Assembly: GCA_016716885.1 (NCBI GenBank)
Contig: JADJUV010000026.1
Span: 1 to 57,539 of the forward strand
DNA from: Candidatus Trichofilum aggregatum
GTDB lineage: Bacteria > Chloroflexota > Anaerolineae > Promineifilales > Promineifilaceae
Length of the DNA stretch: 57,539 nt
Direction: 5' to 3'
Numbering within the stretch: the first letter of the stretch is position 1; each line of letters starts with the position of its first letter. This document shows positions 26,326 to 34,783 of the stretch, one piece after another. A model generated the notes under the pieces. That model was given only the letters and a program-made list of their open reading frames with translations. It did not search any database and was not told the DNA's origin. A program made the position numbers and the translations under genes.

Positions 26326-27617
26326 TCTATATACATCCCTTCGGCGACCTCTTCCGGGGGCACTGCGGCCGCGGGTTCACCGTCTAATTGGCGCAAGGCA
26401 GGTAGTATAAAGCCCAACAGTCCCAACAGGATGGTGATCAGTCCGCCCATCACGTACCAAAAACGAATCCCCAGGGCATCGGCGACCGGCCCGGCAATGA
26501 GTAGTCCCAGTGGCGACATGGCCGATGACAAGCTGCCCATAAGTGAAAAAACACGCCCCTGCATCTCCGGGGCCACCTGGCTTTGGAAGATGGCAAAAAT
26601 AGGCCCATTGGTGATAGGAATGGCGATCCCCAGGATAAACATACCGCCCACAGCCAGAGGAAACAGATTACTGGGAACAAGTCCCAATGAAGCCACACCC
26701 AGGCCGATAAATAACAAACCGGTCATTGAGGTGAGGATTTTACTACGAAAACCACCCCAAATACCCAGAGCCAATCCACCTAGAATGACGCCTATCCCCC
26801 AAGCCGATTCCAGGCCACCTAAATGCCAGGCAGTACCCTGAAAATGTTCGGTTACTAACAAGGGGGTAAGGGATGAAGTGGGGGTAAGTAAGAAGTTGAT
26901 CGCCATAGCCATAGCCATAAGCAGCATCAAGGCGGGCCAACGCCAGACATAAGCCAGCCCTTCGCGTAGTTCACCTAAGAAAGATGGCGGTTTTGCGGCC
27001 GCGTCCTGGCTCACCTTTTTCTTTTCCGGCTGAGGCACGTGGATAAAAAACAGGGGTATGATGGCTAACACGGCTGTCACCACATCCAGCATCAGCACCC
27101 CTTGCATGGGCAAAACCCCCAACATGAATGCACCTAATGGGGCCGAAGCGATGTTCATGCCCCCATTGAGCATCTGGTTGAAGCCTTGAATGCGGGCGAG
27201 ATGCTCTTTGGGAACCATGAGTGAGGTGGATGAGGACATCGAATTAAAGTGGAAGGTTCCACCGAGTGAGCGGATAAACATGATCACATAGATGTGCCAG
27301 ATTTGTACGGTCCCGGTGGCAAAAAGGAAGATGAGGAGAATCGTCGCGGCCGCGGTGGCTGAATCGGCCACTAACATAATCAGCCGCCGGTTCCAACGGT
27401 CTACCAACACGCCCACAAACGGCCCCAGCACAATTTGCGGCAACATGCCCACCAGCGTCGCCAGGGCCAACACCGTGGCCGAACCTGTTCGTTGGGTTAA
27501 CCACCAGATCAGCGCAAACTGCACTACCTGGCTCCCGAGTAATGAAACGGCCTGTCCCAGCCACAACACCCAAAAGGGTCGCATGGATCGGCCGTAAAAA
27601 CTGCTTGTTGTGGTCAT
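26313..27617 (-). CDS. MFS efflux transporter (EntS/MefA-like)
   Basis: 434 residues with about 12 hydrophobic helices. 'FWVLWLGQAVSLLGSQVVQFALIWWL' (in parts) is the typical first helix pair of drug/siderophore exporters, followed by 'GPFVGVLVDRWNRRLIM' (loop 2-3 MFS motif), 'IRSLGGTFHFNSM', 'VPKEHLARIQGFNQM', and a charged central loop 'PQPEKKKVSQDAAAKPP' between helices 6 and 7. It would be a proton-driven exporter in the cytoplasmic membrane; the substrate is unknown. GAGG precedes the ATG. It lies upstream of, and on the same strand as, the NAT gene, so the pair could act in resistance to one compound, but no shared promoter is shown. Confidence 0.88.
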   Translation of the reverse strand: MTTTSSFYGRSMRPFWVLWLGQAVSLLGSQVVQFALIWWLTQRTGSATVLALATLVGMLPQIVLGPFVGVLVDRWNRRLIMLVADSATAAATILLIFLFATGTVQIWHIYVIMFIRSLGGTFHFNSMSSSTSLMVPKEHLARIQGFNQMLNGGMNIASAPLGAFMLGVLPMQGVLMLDVVTAVLAIIPLFFIHVPQPEKKKVSQDAAAKPPSFLGELREGLAYVWRWPALMLLMAMAMAINFLLTPTSSLTPLLVTEHFQGTAWHLGGLESAWGIGVILGGLALGIWGGFRSKILTSMTGLLFIGLGVASLGLVPSNLFPLAVGGMFILGIAIPITNGPIFAIFQSQVAPEMQGRVFSLMGSLSSAMSPLGLLIAGPVADALGIRFWYVMGGLITILLGLLGFILPALRQLDGEPAAAVPPEEVAEGMYIEPVS

Positions 27618-27793
27618 TTCAACCTCACTGGGAAAATTTATTTAGGCGTTGACCAAATTTGCTTTACGGGCATAAATGTCAGGCCCTGTGTCAAGATAAT
27701 AAAGTCCGGCCTTAATTTTGTCAATGGGTTTATCAATATATTTACAAACCTCACGTAAATATTTACAAGATGATTAAAAATCTTGATTTTGGT

Positions 27794-27929
27794 GTAACCG
27801 TTCAGTCCAGAGACTAAATTGTGCCATTTTTAGTTACATCAACGGATTTGGAAAGGAACGGATTAAGAGCGGCCTCTGAAAATCCGTTTATTTCCTTAAT
27901 CCGTTGATGTAACTCTTCTGAACGGTTAC
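27794..27929. repeat. Nested inverted-repeat element of about 136 bases (MITE-like)
   Basis: Outer arms GTAACCGTTCAG and CTGAACGGTTAC are perfect. Inner arms GTTACATCAACGGATT and AATCCGTTGATGTAAC are perfect. A core AACGGATT/AATCCGTT pair lies within. The design resembles the element at 24549-24740, although the sequence differs. A short open frame here is only the arm sequence. Confidence 0.82.
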
Positions 27930-28054
27930 TTTTGGGCGTGATGATTTGGCAATCAGGAGAGGTTGTCAATGATTTACTTGTTGAGCTTATGGATGTTGGC
28001 ATTGTTGCCCATGCTCAATAGAGAGAAAATGGGGTATGCGGCCGCGTTCCCTCC

Positions 28055-28085
28055 TTCATTATTCACCATTCACCATTCATAATTG
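28055..28085. repeat. Tandem-word tract (CATTCAC)
   Basis: Three copies of ATTCACC-type words lie 90 bases beyond the dnaK stop. A GCGGCCGC at 28038 just before it is the only clearly intergenic copy of that octamer in the window. Confidence 0.65.
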
Positions 28086-28107
28086 GGTTTCCCGTGCCTT
28101 TCCCCAA

Positions 28108-28144
28108 ACAAAAAAAGGTTGACTCCATGACAGAGCCAACCTTC
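28108..28144 (-). terminator. Terminator after dnaK
   Basis: On the minus strand, stem AAGGTTGGCTC/GAGTCAACCTT (one mismatch) is followed by T7, about 30 bases past the stop. Confidence 0.8.
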
Positions 28145-28172
28145 TTGCACAAGCCGAAAGCCTTCTTAATTG

Positions 28173-30092
28173 TTAGGCTGTCTCAAACTCACCTTCAATG
28201 ACATCGTCATTATCGGGTGCCTGACGACCCGCCTTACCGGTGCCATTCGTTTGCGGCCCGGTGCTGCCACCAGACGCCCCCGTTTGTTGGTAAGCCGATT
28301 GGCCCAGGCTCATAGCCGCCTGTTGTACCGCTTCCGTCAACTGGCGAATACGGCTCACATCTTCACCACTTACTGCTTCTCTCAGATTAGCCACCGACGA
28401 TTCTACGGCTTGTTTGGCCGAAGCAGGGGCGTTGTCGCCCAAATCAGCTACCCCTTTTTCTGCCTGATAGATGACATGGTCGGCGGCGTTACGGGCTTCA
28501 ATGAGATCACGACGTTGCTGATCCGCGGCCGCGAACTGTTCCGCCTCCCGCACCATCCGTTTCACATCGGCCTCATTCAAGTTCGTGCTGGCCTTAATCG
28601 TAATCGCCTGGCTACGTCCTGTGGCCTTATCCAACGCAGTCACACTCAGAATACCGTTGGCGTCAATATCAAACGCTACCTCAATCTGAGGCACACCCCG
28701 TGGGGCAGGCGGTAGACCCGTTAATTGGAAAACCCCCAACACATTGTTATCCGCCGCCAGCGGGCGTTCGCCCTGGAGCACCTTCACGTCTACGGCTGGT
28801 TGATTATCGGCCGCCGTGCTGAAAATCTCCGCCTTGCGGGTGGGCACAGTGGTGTTACGAGGAATAAGGGTTGTCATGACCCCACCCAATGTTTCCAGAC
28901 CCAAACTTAAGGGTGTTACGTCTAGCAAGAGAACATCATTCACTTCACCGGCTAATACACCCCCTTGCAAAGCAGCCCCTAAGGCCACTACCTCATCGGG
29001 GTTCACTGATTTGTTAGGCTCTTTGTTGGTTAATTTCTTAACCAACGCCTGCACCATGGGCATCCGGGTAGAACCACCAACCAACACGACATTGTCTAGT
29101 TTGCTCGTATCCACGTTGGCATCGGCCAGGGCTTTCTTGACAGGGCCTACGATGCGCTCAAGCAAATGGTCACTCAGTTGCTCAAAGGTGGCGCGACCCA
29201 GCTTCAGTTGTAAATGTTTGGGGCCATTGGCATCGGCGGTAATGAAGGGCAGGTTAATCTCTGTTTCCATCACCGTGGACAGCTCTACTTTGGCCTTTTC
29301 GGCGGCTTCGCGCACCCGCTGGAGGGCCTGGCGATCCTGGCTCAGATCAACACCCTGGTCCCGTTTGAACTCACTGTTGATCCAGTTAACAATAACCCCG
29401 TCCCAGTCATCACCACCCAGATGGGTATCCCCATTGGTAGACAGTACTTCGATAACGCCATCACTCACTTCCAGGATGGAGACGTCGAAGGTACCCCCAC
29501 CCAGGTCGAAGACGAGAATCGTTTCGTCTTTTTGTTTGTCGAGGCCATAAGCCAGCGCGGCCGCGGTCGGTTCATTGATAATCCGCATCACTTCCAACCC
29601 GGCAATGCGCCCCGCATCCTTCGTCGCCTGTCGTTGGCTATCATTAAAGTAAGCCGGAACCGTGATAACTGCCTTCGTTACCGCCTCACCCAGATAGCTC
29701 TCCGCATCTTGCTTCAGCTTGGCTAAAATCATGGCCGAGATTTCCTGAGGCGTAAATTCCCGGTTGTTGGCCTGGGCCAACTTCACCCGGATATCCCCAT
29801 TGGGGCCACGCACAACCGGATAAGCCACCCGTTGCCGTTCAGCCTGAGCTTCGGGGCTGTCATAATGCATCCCCATAAACCGCTTAATGGAATAAACCGT
29901 GTTATCCGGGTTAATGGTAGACTGGCGCTTTGCCGTCTGTCCCACCAGGCGTTCGCCATTCTTATTAAAAGCCACAATAGAGGGAGCCAGACGACCACCT
30001 TCAGCCGTAGAAATCACCACTGGCTCGCCACCTTCCAAAACAGCGACAACCGAATTGGTTGTGCCTAAGTCTATACCTACAATCTTGCTCAT
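28173..30092 (-). CDS. dnaK: Chaperone DnaK (Hsp70)
   Basis: 639 residues, the normal length. Nucleotide-binding domain: 'IVGIDLGTTNSVVAVLEGG', 'AYFNDSQRQATKDAGRIAGL', 'IINEPTAAALAYGLD', 'VFDLGGGTFDVSILEV', 'LVGGSTRMPMVQALVKK'. Linker 'DVLLLDVTPLSLGLETLGG', substrate domain, and an alpha lid ending in 'DNDDVIEGEFETA', close to the usual DDVVDAEFEE tail. It folds proteins in the cytoplasm with DnaJ and GrpE, which are not in this window. ATG codons at 30095 and 30092 both follow GAGGAG; the second matches the family N-terminus. No CIRCE operator is visible upstream. It is monocistronic with its own terminator. Confidence 0.97.
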   Translation of the reverse strand: MSKIVGIDLGTTNSVVAVLEGGEPVVISTAEGGRLAPSIVAFNKNGERLVGQTAKRQSTINPDNTVYSIKRFMGMHYDSPEAQAERQRVAYPVVRGPNGDIRVKLAQANNREFTPQEISAMILAKLKQDAESYLGEAVTKAVITVPAYFNDSQRQATKDAGRIAGLEVMRIINEPTAAALAYGLDKQKDETILVFDLGGGTFDVSILEVSDGVIEVLSTNGDTHLGGDDWDGVIVNWINSEFKRDQGVDLSQDRQALQRVREAAEKAKVELSTVMETEINLPFITADANGPKHLQLKLGRATFEQLSDHLLERIVGPVKKALADANVDTSKLDNVVLVGGSTRMPMVQALVKKLTNKEPNKSVNPDEVVALGAALQGGVLAGEVNDVLLLDVTPLSLGLETLGGVMTTLIPRNTTVPTRKAEIFSTAADNQPAVDVKVLQGERPLAADNNVLGVFQLTGLPPAPRGVPQIEVAFDIDANGILSVTALDKATGRSQAITIKASTNLNEADVKRMVREAEQFAAADQQRRDLIEARNAADHVIYQAEKGVADLGDNAPASAKQAVESSVANLREAVSGEDVSRIRQLTEAVQQAAMSLGQSAYQQTGASGGSTGPQTNGTGKAGRQAPDNDDVIEGEFETA

Positions 30093-30095
30093 CAT

Positions 30096-30646
30096 TCACA
30101 CTCCTCTAAAAACGCTCTGAAAATCTGGGAGTTACTTATTTCCAAGATGGATGATATGTTCCCTTTTCAGTCGTCGTTTTCTCTACCAGTACATATCTAC
30201 ACCGATTTCTAACTGTCCTTTACTCTAAAAACTGAACATAAGAAAACTGTAAGTGGCATATATGCGTTATGTTAGCAGTTAAGGGTAAACAATAATTTGT
30301 AGGTAGTCAGCTGCTTCAGGCCAGCTAATCGCCCTTTTCACCAGAGAGAAGCCCATGAACTTTGGTTGACAAAGGGCATGGCACTGGCTAGAATCAGGCG
30401 TGATTTAACCCTGGTTCACTTTAGAATTGTTGTTGGTTATATGTGATTTATGGGGTGGATATATATTAACCAATGGTGATGATCCAAAAACAAACCAGAT
30501 TGAGCCTGTTCACTCTGGTCTAGGTGATGATTTTACGGCAAGTTAATTTGTTTTTACCGGGCCTGAATTATCACAACCCATAAGCAACAACCAGTAACAA
30601 CGTGCCATCCCCACTATAGACGACCATCAGTCGAAAGGAGTAAGTT
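30096..30646. other. Divergent intergenic region between dnaK and sod
   Basis: 550 bases without a gene. Besides the plus-strand promoter candidate at 30366-30394 there is a small palindrome GCATATATGC near 30257 and AT-rich sequence around 30455-30475. I see no RNA gene or heat-shock operator. Confidence 0.5.
30366..30394 (+). promoter_or_regulatory. Near-consensus sigma-70 promoter
   Basis: TTGACA, 17 bases, TAGAAT. It would give a 5' leader of about 245 bases before sod, or an untranslated RNA. No termination hairpin follows before sod. Confidence 0.6.
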
Positions 30647-31258
30647 ATGGCTTTTCAATTACCCGCTCTTCCCTACGCTGAAGATGCCCTTGAACCGCAC
30701 ATTGATGCCCGCACGATGAATATTCATCACACCAAACACCACGCTGCCTATACCACCAATCTGAACAATGCCATTGCCGGGACCGAATGGGAAAATAAAT
30801 CCATTGAGGAAATCTTGGGCAACCTGGATGCTATCCCCGAAAACATCCGCACCGCCGTACGCAATAATGGCGGTGGTTACGCTAACCACAACCTGTTCTG
30901 GACCATTATGGCCCCTAACGCTGGTGGTGATCCCACGGGTGCCTTAGCTGAGGCGATTAATGGCGCGTTTGGCAGTTTTGCGGCCTTCAAAGAAGCGTTC
31001 GCTAAAGCGGCCGCAACCCGTTTTGGTTCTGGCTGGGCCTGGTTAGTTGTGGGCAACGACGGCCAATTAGCGGTTACCTCTACCCCCAACCAGGACACCC
31101 CCGTGATGGAAGGCAAAACCCCCATTCTGGGACTGGATGTGTGGGAACACGCCTATTACCTTAATTATCAAAATCGTCGCCCTGACTATGTATCTGCGTG
31201 GTGGAACGTGGTCAGTTGGGAAGCTGTCGCCGCCAACTACGCGGCCGCGAACAAATAA
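30647..31258 (+). CDS. sodA: Fe/Mn superoxide dismutase
   Basis: 203 residues. The four metal ligands are visible: His in 'NIHHTKHHAAYTTNLN', His in 'GGGYANHNLFWTIM', and Asp and His in 'LGLDVWEHAYYLNYQN'. 'FGSGWAWLVV' and 'WWNVVSWEAVAANY' complete the family pattern. It turns superoxide into peroxide and oxygen. Iron or manganese use cannot be told with certainty by eye. GAAAGGAG precedes the ATG. Next to a ferredoxin gene it fits protection of an otherwise anaerobic, FeS-rich metabolism. Confidence 0.95.
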   Translation: MAFQLPALPYAEDALEPHIDARTMNIHHTKHHAAYTTNLNNAIAGTEWENKSIEEILGNLDAIPENIRTAVRNNGGGYANHNLFWTIMAPNAGGDPTGALAEAINGAFGSFAAFKEAFAKAAATRFGSGWAWLVVGNDGQLAVTSTPNQDTPVMEGKTPILGLDVWEHAYYLNYQNRRPDYVSAWWNVVSWEAVAANYAAANK

Positions 31259-31347
31259 ATTCTGTGCACGAAAAGACTGGGCGTCAGATAAACTCAATCT
31301 CTCATAACCAGTCTGCACTTACTTATTACGAAAAAAGGAGAGTATCC

Positions 31348-31755
31348 ATGACCCATATCGTTACCCGTCTCTGCTTGCGTGACACGGCCTGTGTCGAAGT
31401 GTGCCCAGTTGAATGTATGGTCCTTGGCCATCCTGAAGCGCAATGGCCCTGGCTGTACATTGACCCCGATACCTGCATTGACTGTGGCGCTTGCGTGCCC
31501 GAATGTCCCTACGAAGCCATCTTCCCCGAAGAAGAAGTACCGTTTGATTACGTCGCCAAAGCGGGTGTCTGGATCGCCAACACCAAAGAGCTTCTGCCCG
31601 ACGGCAAACCGTTGGCTGGTGAAATTGATGGTCACGAAGTCAAAGTGATGAATGCCAAGCAACTGGCCGGTGGCGAAGAGCTTGACCTGACCGAAGATAT
31701 TCCAGCCAACTATGATTTCTTCTCCTCGGGTCCTGGTTACAGCGCGGCCAAATAA
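31348..31755 (+). CDS. Ferredoxin with two cluster motifs (7Fe/8Fe, FdxA-like)
   Basis: 135 residues from the ATG at 31348 (AAAGGAG upstream; the frame open from 31198 is not protein-like). Motif 1 is 'CLRDTACVEVCPVECM' (C-x6-C-x3-C-P) and motif 2 'CIDCGACVPECP'. The wide first motif resembles 7Fe ferredoxins, where one cluster is [3Fe-4S]. A C-terminal extension of about 70 residues ('FDYVAKAGVWIANTKEL...') is longer than in minimal ferredoxins. It probably carries electrons from the POR/KOR/formate enzymes. It follows sod by 89 bases and is ended by a terminator. Confidence 0.88.
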   Translation: MTHIVTRLCLRDTACVEVCPVECMVLGHPEAQWPWLYIDPDTCIDCGACVPECPYEAIFPEEEVPFDYVAKAGVWIANTKELLPDGKPLAGEIDGHEVKVMNAKQLAGGEELDLTEDIPANYDFFSSGPGYSAAK

Positions 31756-31807
31756 ACGCCGAATCGTTGCTCGGACTGGGGCCATAAGCCTCACCCTTTT
31801 GCTCAAT

Positions 31808-31847
31808 AAGACCTCTGACGTTTAATAAGCGTCAGAGGTCTTTTTTC
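31808..31847 (+). terminator. Terminator after the ferredoxin gene
   Basis: Perfect stem AAGACCTCTGACG/CGTCAGAGGTCTT with a T6 tail, 52 bases past the stop. Confidence 0.92.
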
Positions 31848-31864
31848 AATACCGACAACCTTTC

Positions 31865-32833
31865 ATGATGATCCACGCTCCGCTCCCCACACCCTATTGG
31901 CTCGGCATTGACATCGGCGGCACCAAAATTGCCGTGATTGTCCTCAATCAAAACAACCAGGTTGTCGGGCAAGCCCTGGCTCCTACGGAAACGACCACAC
32001 CGGCCCATCTGGTAAAGGGGATTATCGCGGCCGCAAACTGCGCTCTCACGCAAGCCCATACCGACATCACCCAGGTAGCTGGGGTTGGCATCGGCATACC
32101 CGGACAGGTGAACACCCACACTGGCGAAGTGGCCCTGGCCGTGAATCTGAACCTGTCCAACTACCCCCTGGGCCACGAACTGAGTCAGCAGTGGGGCAAA
32201 CCGGTCACACTGGAAAATGATGTGCGCGCGGCCGCGGTTGGCGCCTACTTCCACTTAACTCAGCCCTCAGCCCTCAGCCCTCACTCCTCTTTAGCTTACC
32301 TCAGCATTGGTACGGGCATTGCCGCCGGGGTGGTGCTCAATGGGCAGTTGCACCGAGGGGCCAATGGCATGGCTGGGGAAGTGGGGCACATCACCGTAGA
32401 CCCCCAAGGGGAACGGTGTGCCTGCGGACAAACCGGGTGCCTGGAAACCATCGTCGCCGGGCCAGCCCTGGTGCGTCAGGCGGAACGGGTTGGTTTGCGG
32501 GTGGCTCATGCGGGTGAGGTTTACGCGGCCGCGCACCAGGGTCACAGCGGCGCACAAACCATCGTGCAACGAGTCAGCGCCGCCCTCTGCCAGGCCATCC
32601 AATGGTTGGTTCTCACGTATGATGTCGAAAAGGTGATTCTGGGTGGGGGTGTTACCCAGGCCGGGGCCACCTTCCTGGACCCCGTTTTGCAGACGGTGGC
32701 CCAACGTCGGGCCAGCTCCCCCTTGCTGCAAATGCTACTGCCCGATGACAAAATAGCCCTTTTACCGGCTGGTTTTAATGCCGGAGCCTGGGGGGCCATC
32801 GCCCTGGCCCAGCAATGTTTGACCAGAGAATAG
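31865..32833 (+). CDS. ROK-family sugar kinase
   Basis: 322 residues. N-terminal phosphate loop 'YWLGIDIGGTKIAVIVL', 'LENDVRAAAVGAY', 'YLSIGTGIAAGVVLNG', the ROK catalytic/zinc segment 'GMAGEVGHITVDPQGERCACGQTGCLETI' (in pieces; ExGH and CxCGxxGC are present), and 'VILGGGVTQAG'. ROK kinases phosphorylate glucose, N-acetylglucosamine or N-acetylmannosamine with ATP. Its place before hexosaminidase, NagA and a SIS-domain deaminase makes GlcNAc the best guess. A CAGCCCT tract at 32266-32285 is translated in frame ('QPSALSPHSS') between two conserved motifs. No clear ribosome-binding site. Confidence 0.88.
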   Translation: MMIHAPLPTPYWLGIDIGGTKIAVIVLNQNNQVVGQALAPTETTTPAHLVKGIIAAANCALTQAHTDITQVAGVGIGIPGQVNTHTGEVALAVNLNLSNYPLGHELSQQWGKPVTLENDVRAAAVGAYFHLTQPSALSPHSSLAYLSIGTGIAAGVVLNGQLHRGANGMAGEVGHITVDPQGERCACGQTGCLETIVAGPALVRQAERVGLRVAHAGEVYAAAHQGHSGAQTIVQRVSAALCQAIQWLVLTYDVEKVILGGGVTQAGATFLDPVLQTVAQRRASSPLLQMLLPDDKIALLPAGFNAGAWGAIALAQQCLTRE

Positions 32834-32844
32834 AGAACCTACGA

Positions 32845-33090
32845 AAATAAGTTTCAGGTTTCAGGTTCCAGGTTTCAAGTTCCCTGAGTTCCTAGAGTTC
32901 CTACGAGTTCCCCGAATTTTCATCCCCTTGGTGCGCCCCCGGCCCGGGGGGACCCCCCGGAAAAAGGCAAGGCGGGGGGGCGCGAACGCCAGAGAAAAGA
33001 AAATCTGTGTAAACTGCGAAATCTGTGGTTAAATTTTCATCCCCCTTGGTGAGCGCACGCTCCTGGGAAACTCCTGTGAGAATAGACCAA
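32845..33090. repeat. Dispersed repeats between the ROK kinase and GH3 genes
   Basis: Contains GTTTCAG words (32848-32882), GAGTTCCTA words, the block TTTTCATCC..CTTGGTG in two copies (32919 and 33032), a G/C-rich palindrome near 32937-32962 and AAATCTGTG words. The TTTTCATCC-CTTGGTGCG block recurs in inverted orientation at 49521-49690. Confidence 0.7.
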
Positions 33091-33172
33091 TCATCCAATA
33101 ACGAATATACTCCCCTTCCATCTTTCGCCTTTGGTATTTCATCAAGAAATCAATCTCAGTACCGAGCCTGTT

Positions 33173-34762
33173 ATGCCTGACCACCTTCATTCACAACACA
33201 CGACCCGCGCTATTGTCGGGCAAAAACTCATGTTAGCCTTTCCGGGTTTGTCTTTGACCACACAGATGGAACAGACCCTGGCCCGTCACTCTATCGCCGG
33301 AGTGACGTTGTTTCGCCATTTTAATGTGGGCAACCCGGAGCAGGTGCGGGAGTTGACACGGGGGTTACAACACGCGGCCGCGGTCCATCACCATCCCCCG
33401 CTCCTCATCGCCGCCGACCAGGAAGGCGGGCAACTCAACGCCCTGGGCGCAGACACCACCCCCTTTCCCGGCAACATGGCTCTCGGCGCTACGGCCGATC
33501 CCGAATTAGCCTTTCGGGTGGGGCAGGCCATTGGCCGAGAAATGGCGGCGATGGGCGTTAACTTTAACTACGCTCCATCCTGTGATGTCAACAGCAACCC
33601 GGCTAACCCGGTGGTGGGCACACGCGCTTTCGGTAGTGACCCGGCTCTGGTGGGCCAGATGGCGGTGGCCCTCATGAATGGCCTGCATTCCGCGGGTATC
33701 ATCAGTTGCGCCAAACATTTTCCCGGTCATGGCGACACCGTGCACGATTCGCACCACGGCACGCCGGTTATCTCCCATGACCGCACCCGCCTGGACACGG
33801 TAGAATTGCCCCCCTTTCGACAAATGATTCAGGCCGGTGCGCCGGTCATCATGACGGCTCATATCGGCTTGCCCGCCCTGAACGAAGGGCGCGTTGTGCC
33901 TTCTACCCTGTCCCGCTCGGTGATGCATGACCTTTTACGGCAGGAAATGGGGTTCCAGGGTGTCATCGTCAGCGATGCGTTGGACATGGGGGCGATTACG
34001 CAGGGGGTGGGGCTGACGGTGGATGTGCTCGCGGCCGCGAACGCTACCGTTGATCTCCTGCTCCTCACCAGCGACCCGGCCACCCACCAACTCGCCTTCG
34101 AGGCCCTGAACCAGGCTCTCCAGCGGGGTCTGCTTTCCCTCAGCGAGATGGAAGCCTCTTACCGGCGGGTCATGGCCTTAAAGAGCCGCTTGAACGGCTG
34201 GACTCAACCTGATCTTTCCGTGGTCAGTTGTGCTGAACACCAGGCCCTGGCGCTGGAAGTGAGCCAACGCGCCCTGACACTGGTCAAGGATGAGGCCGAC
34301 TTGTTGCCGTTACGTCTGCCCGACGGGGCGCGGATTGCTGTTCTGGCCCCGTTACCGCAAGACCTCACCCCAGCCGATACGTCCTCTTACGAACAAATTA
34401 AGCTGGCTGAAGCCATACGGGTGTATCATCCCCAGGTGACAGCCATCCAGTTCAGCCAAAATCCGACCGATGGGGAAATACAGGTTTTGCGCGACGCGGC
34501 CGCGACCTACGATCTGCTCATCATCGGCAGCATCAACGCCTTCCAACAGCCCGCCCAGGCCGAACTCATCCGTGAACTCCTGGCAACCGGGGTTCCCGCT
34601 GTCACCGTCGCCTTGCGCACACCTTACGACCTGGCCGCCTACCCCCAGGCGCAGACCCACCTTTGCACCTACAGCATCCAGCAACCCATGATCAAAACGG
34701 TCGCGGCCGCGCTATTTGGGCACATCCCCTTCCTCGGCCAACTCCCCGTGACCATGCCCTGA
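33173..34762 (+). CDS. nagZ: Glycoside hydrolase family 3 beta-N-acetylhexosaminidase
   Basis: About 529 residues from the ATG at 33173 (33131 is an alternative). GH3 N-acetylglucosaminidase signs are 'LIAADQEGGQLNALG', 'GRE..AMGVNFNYAPSCDVN', 'VVGTRAFGSDP', the His-Asp general acid/base loop 'CAKHFPGHGDTVHDSHHG' and the nucleophile Asp in 'GVIVSDALDMGAI'. A second domain from about residue 360 is a C-terminal alpha/beta sandwich. It removes terminal GlcNAc from peptidoglycan fragments or chitin oligomers. No signal peptide is visible, so it is likely cytoplasmic. It feeds NagA 21 bases downstream. Confidence 0.9.
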   Translation: MPDHLHSQHTTRAIVGQKLMLAFPGLSLTTQMEQTLARHSIAGVTLFRHFNVGNPEQVRELTRGLQHAAAVHHHPPLLIAADQEGGQLNALGADTTPFPGNMALGATADPELAFRVGQAIGREMAAMGVNFNYAPSCDVNSNPANPVVGTRAFGSDPALVGQMAVALMNGLHSAGIISCAKHFPGHGDTVHDSHHGTPVISHDRTRLDTVELPPFRQMIQAGAPVIMTAHIGLPALNEGRVVPSTLSRSVMHDLLRQEMGFQGVIVSDALDMGAITQGVGLTVDVLAAANATVDLLLLTSDPATHQLAFEALNQALQRGLLSLSEMEASYRRVMALKSRLNGWTQPDLSVVSCAEHQALALEVSQRALTLVKDEADLLPLRLPDGARIAVLAPLPQDLTPADTSSYEQIKLAEAIRVYHPQVTAIQFSQNPTDGEIQVLRDAAATYDLLIIGSINAFQQPAQAELIRELLATGVPAVTVALRTPYDLAAYPQAQTHLCTYSIQQPMIKTVAAALFGHIPFLGQLPVTMP

Positions 34763-34783
34763 CACTCTCTGCAACCTGCCACT

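Noticed and set aside
27814..28002. 62-residue minus-strand frame after the MFS gene
   Set aside because: It is mostly the arms of the inverted-repeat element.
30096..30170. CIRCE heat-shock operator before dnaK
   Set aside because: No TTAGCACTC-N9-GAGTGCTAA or near match is visible.
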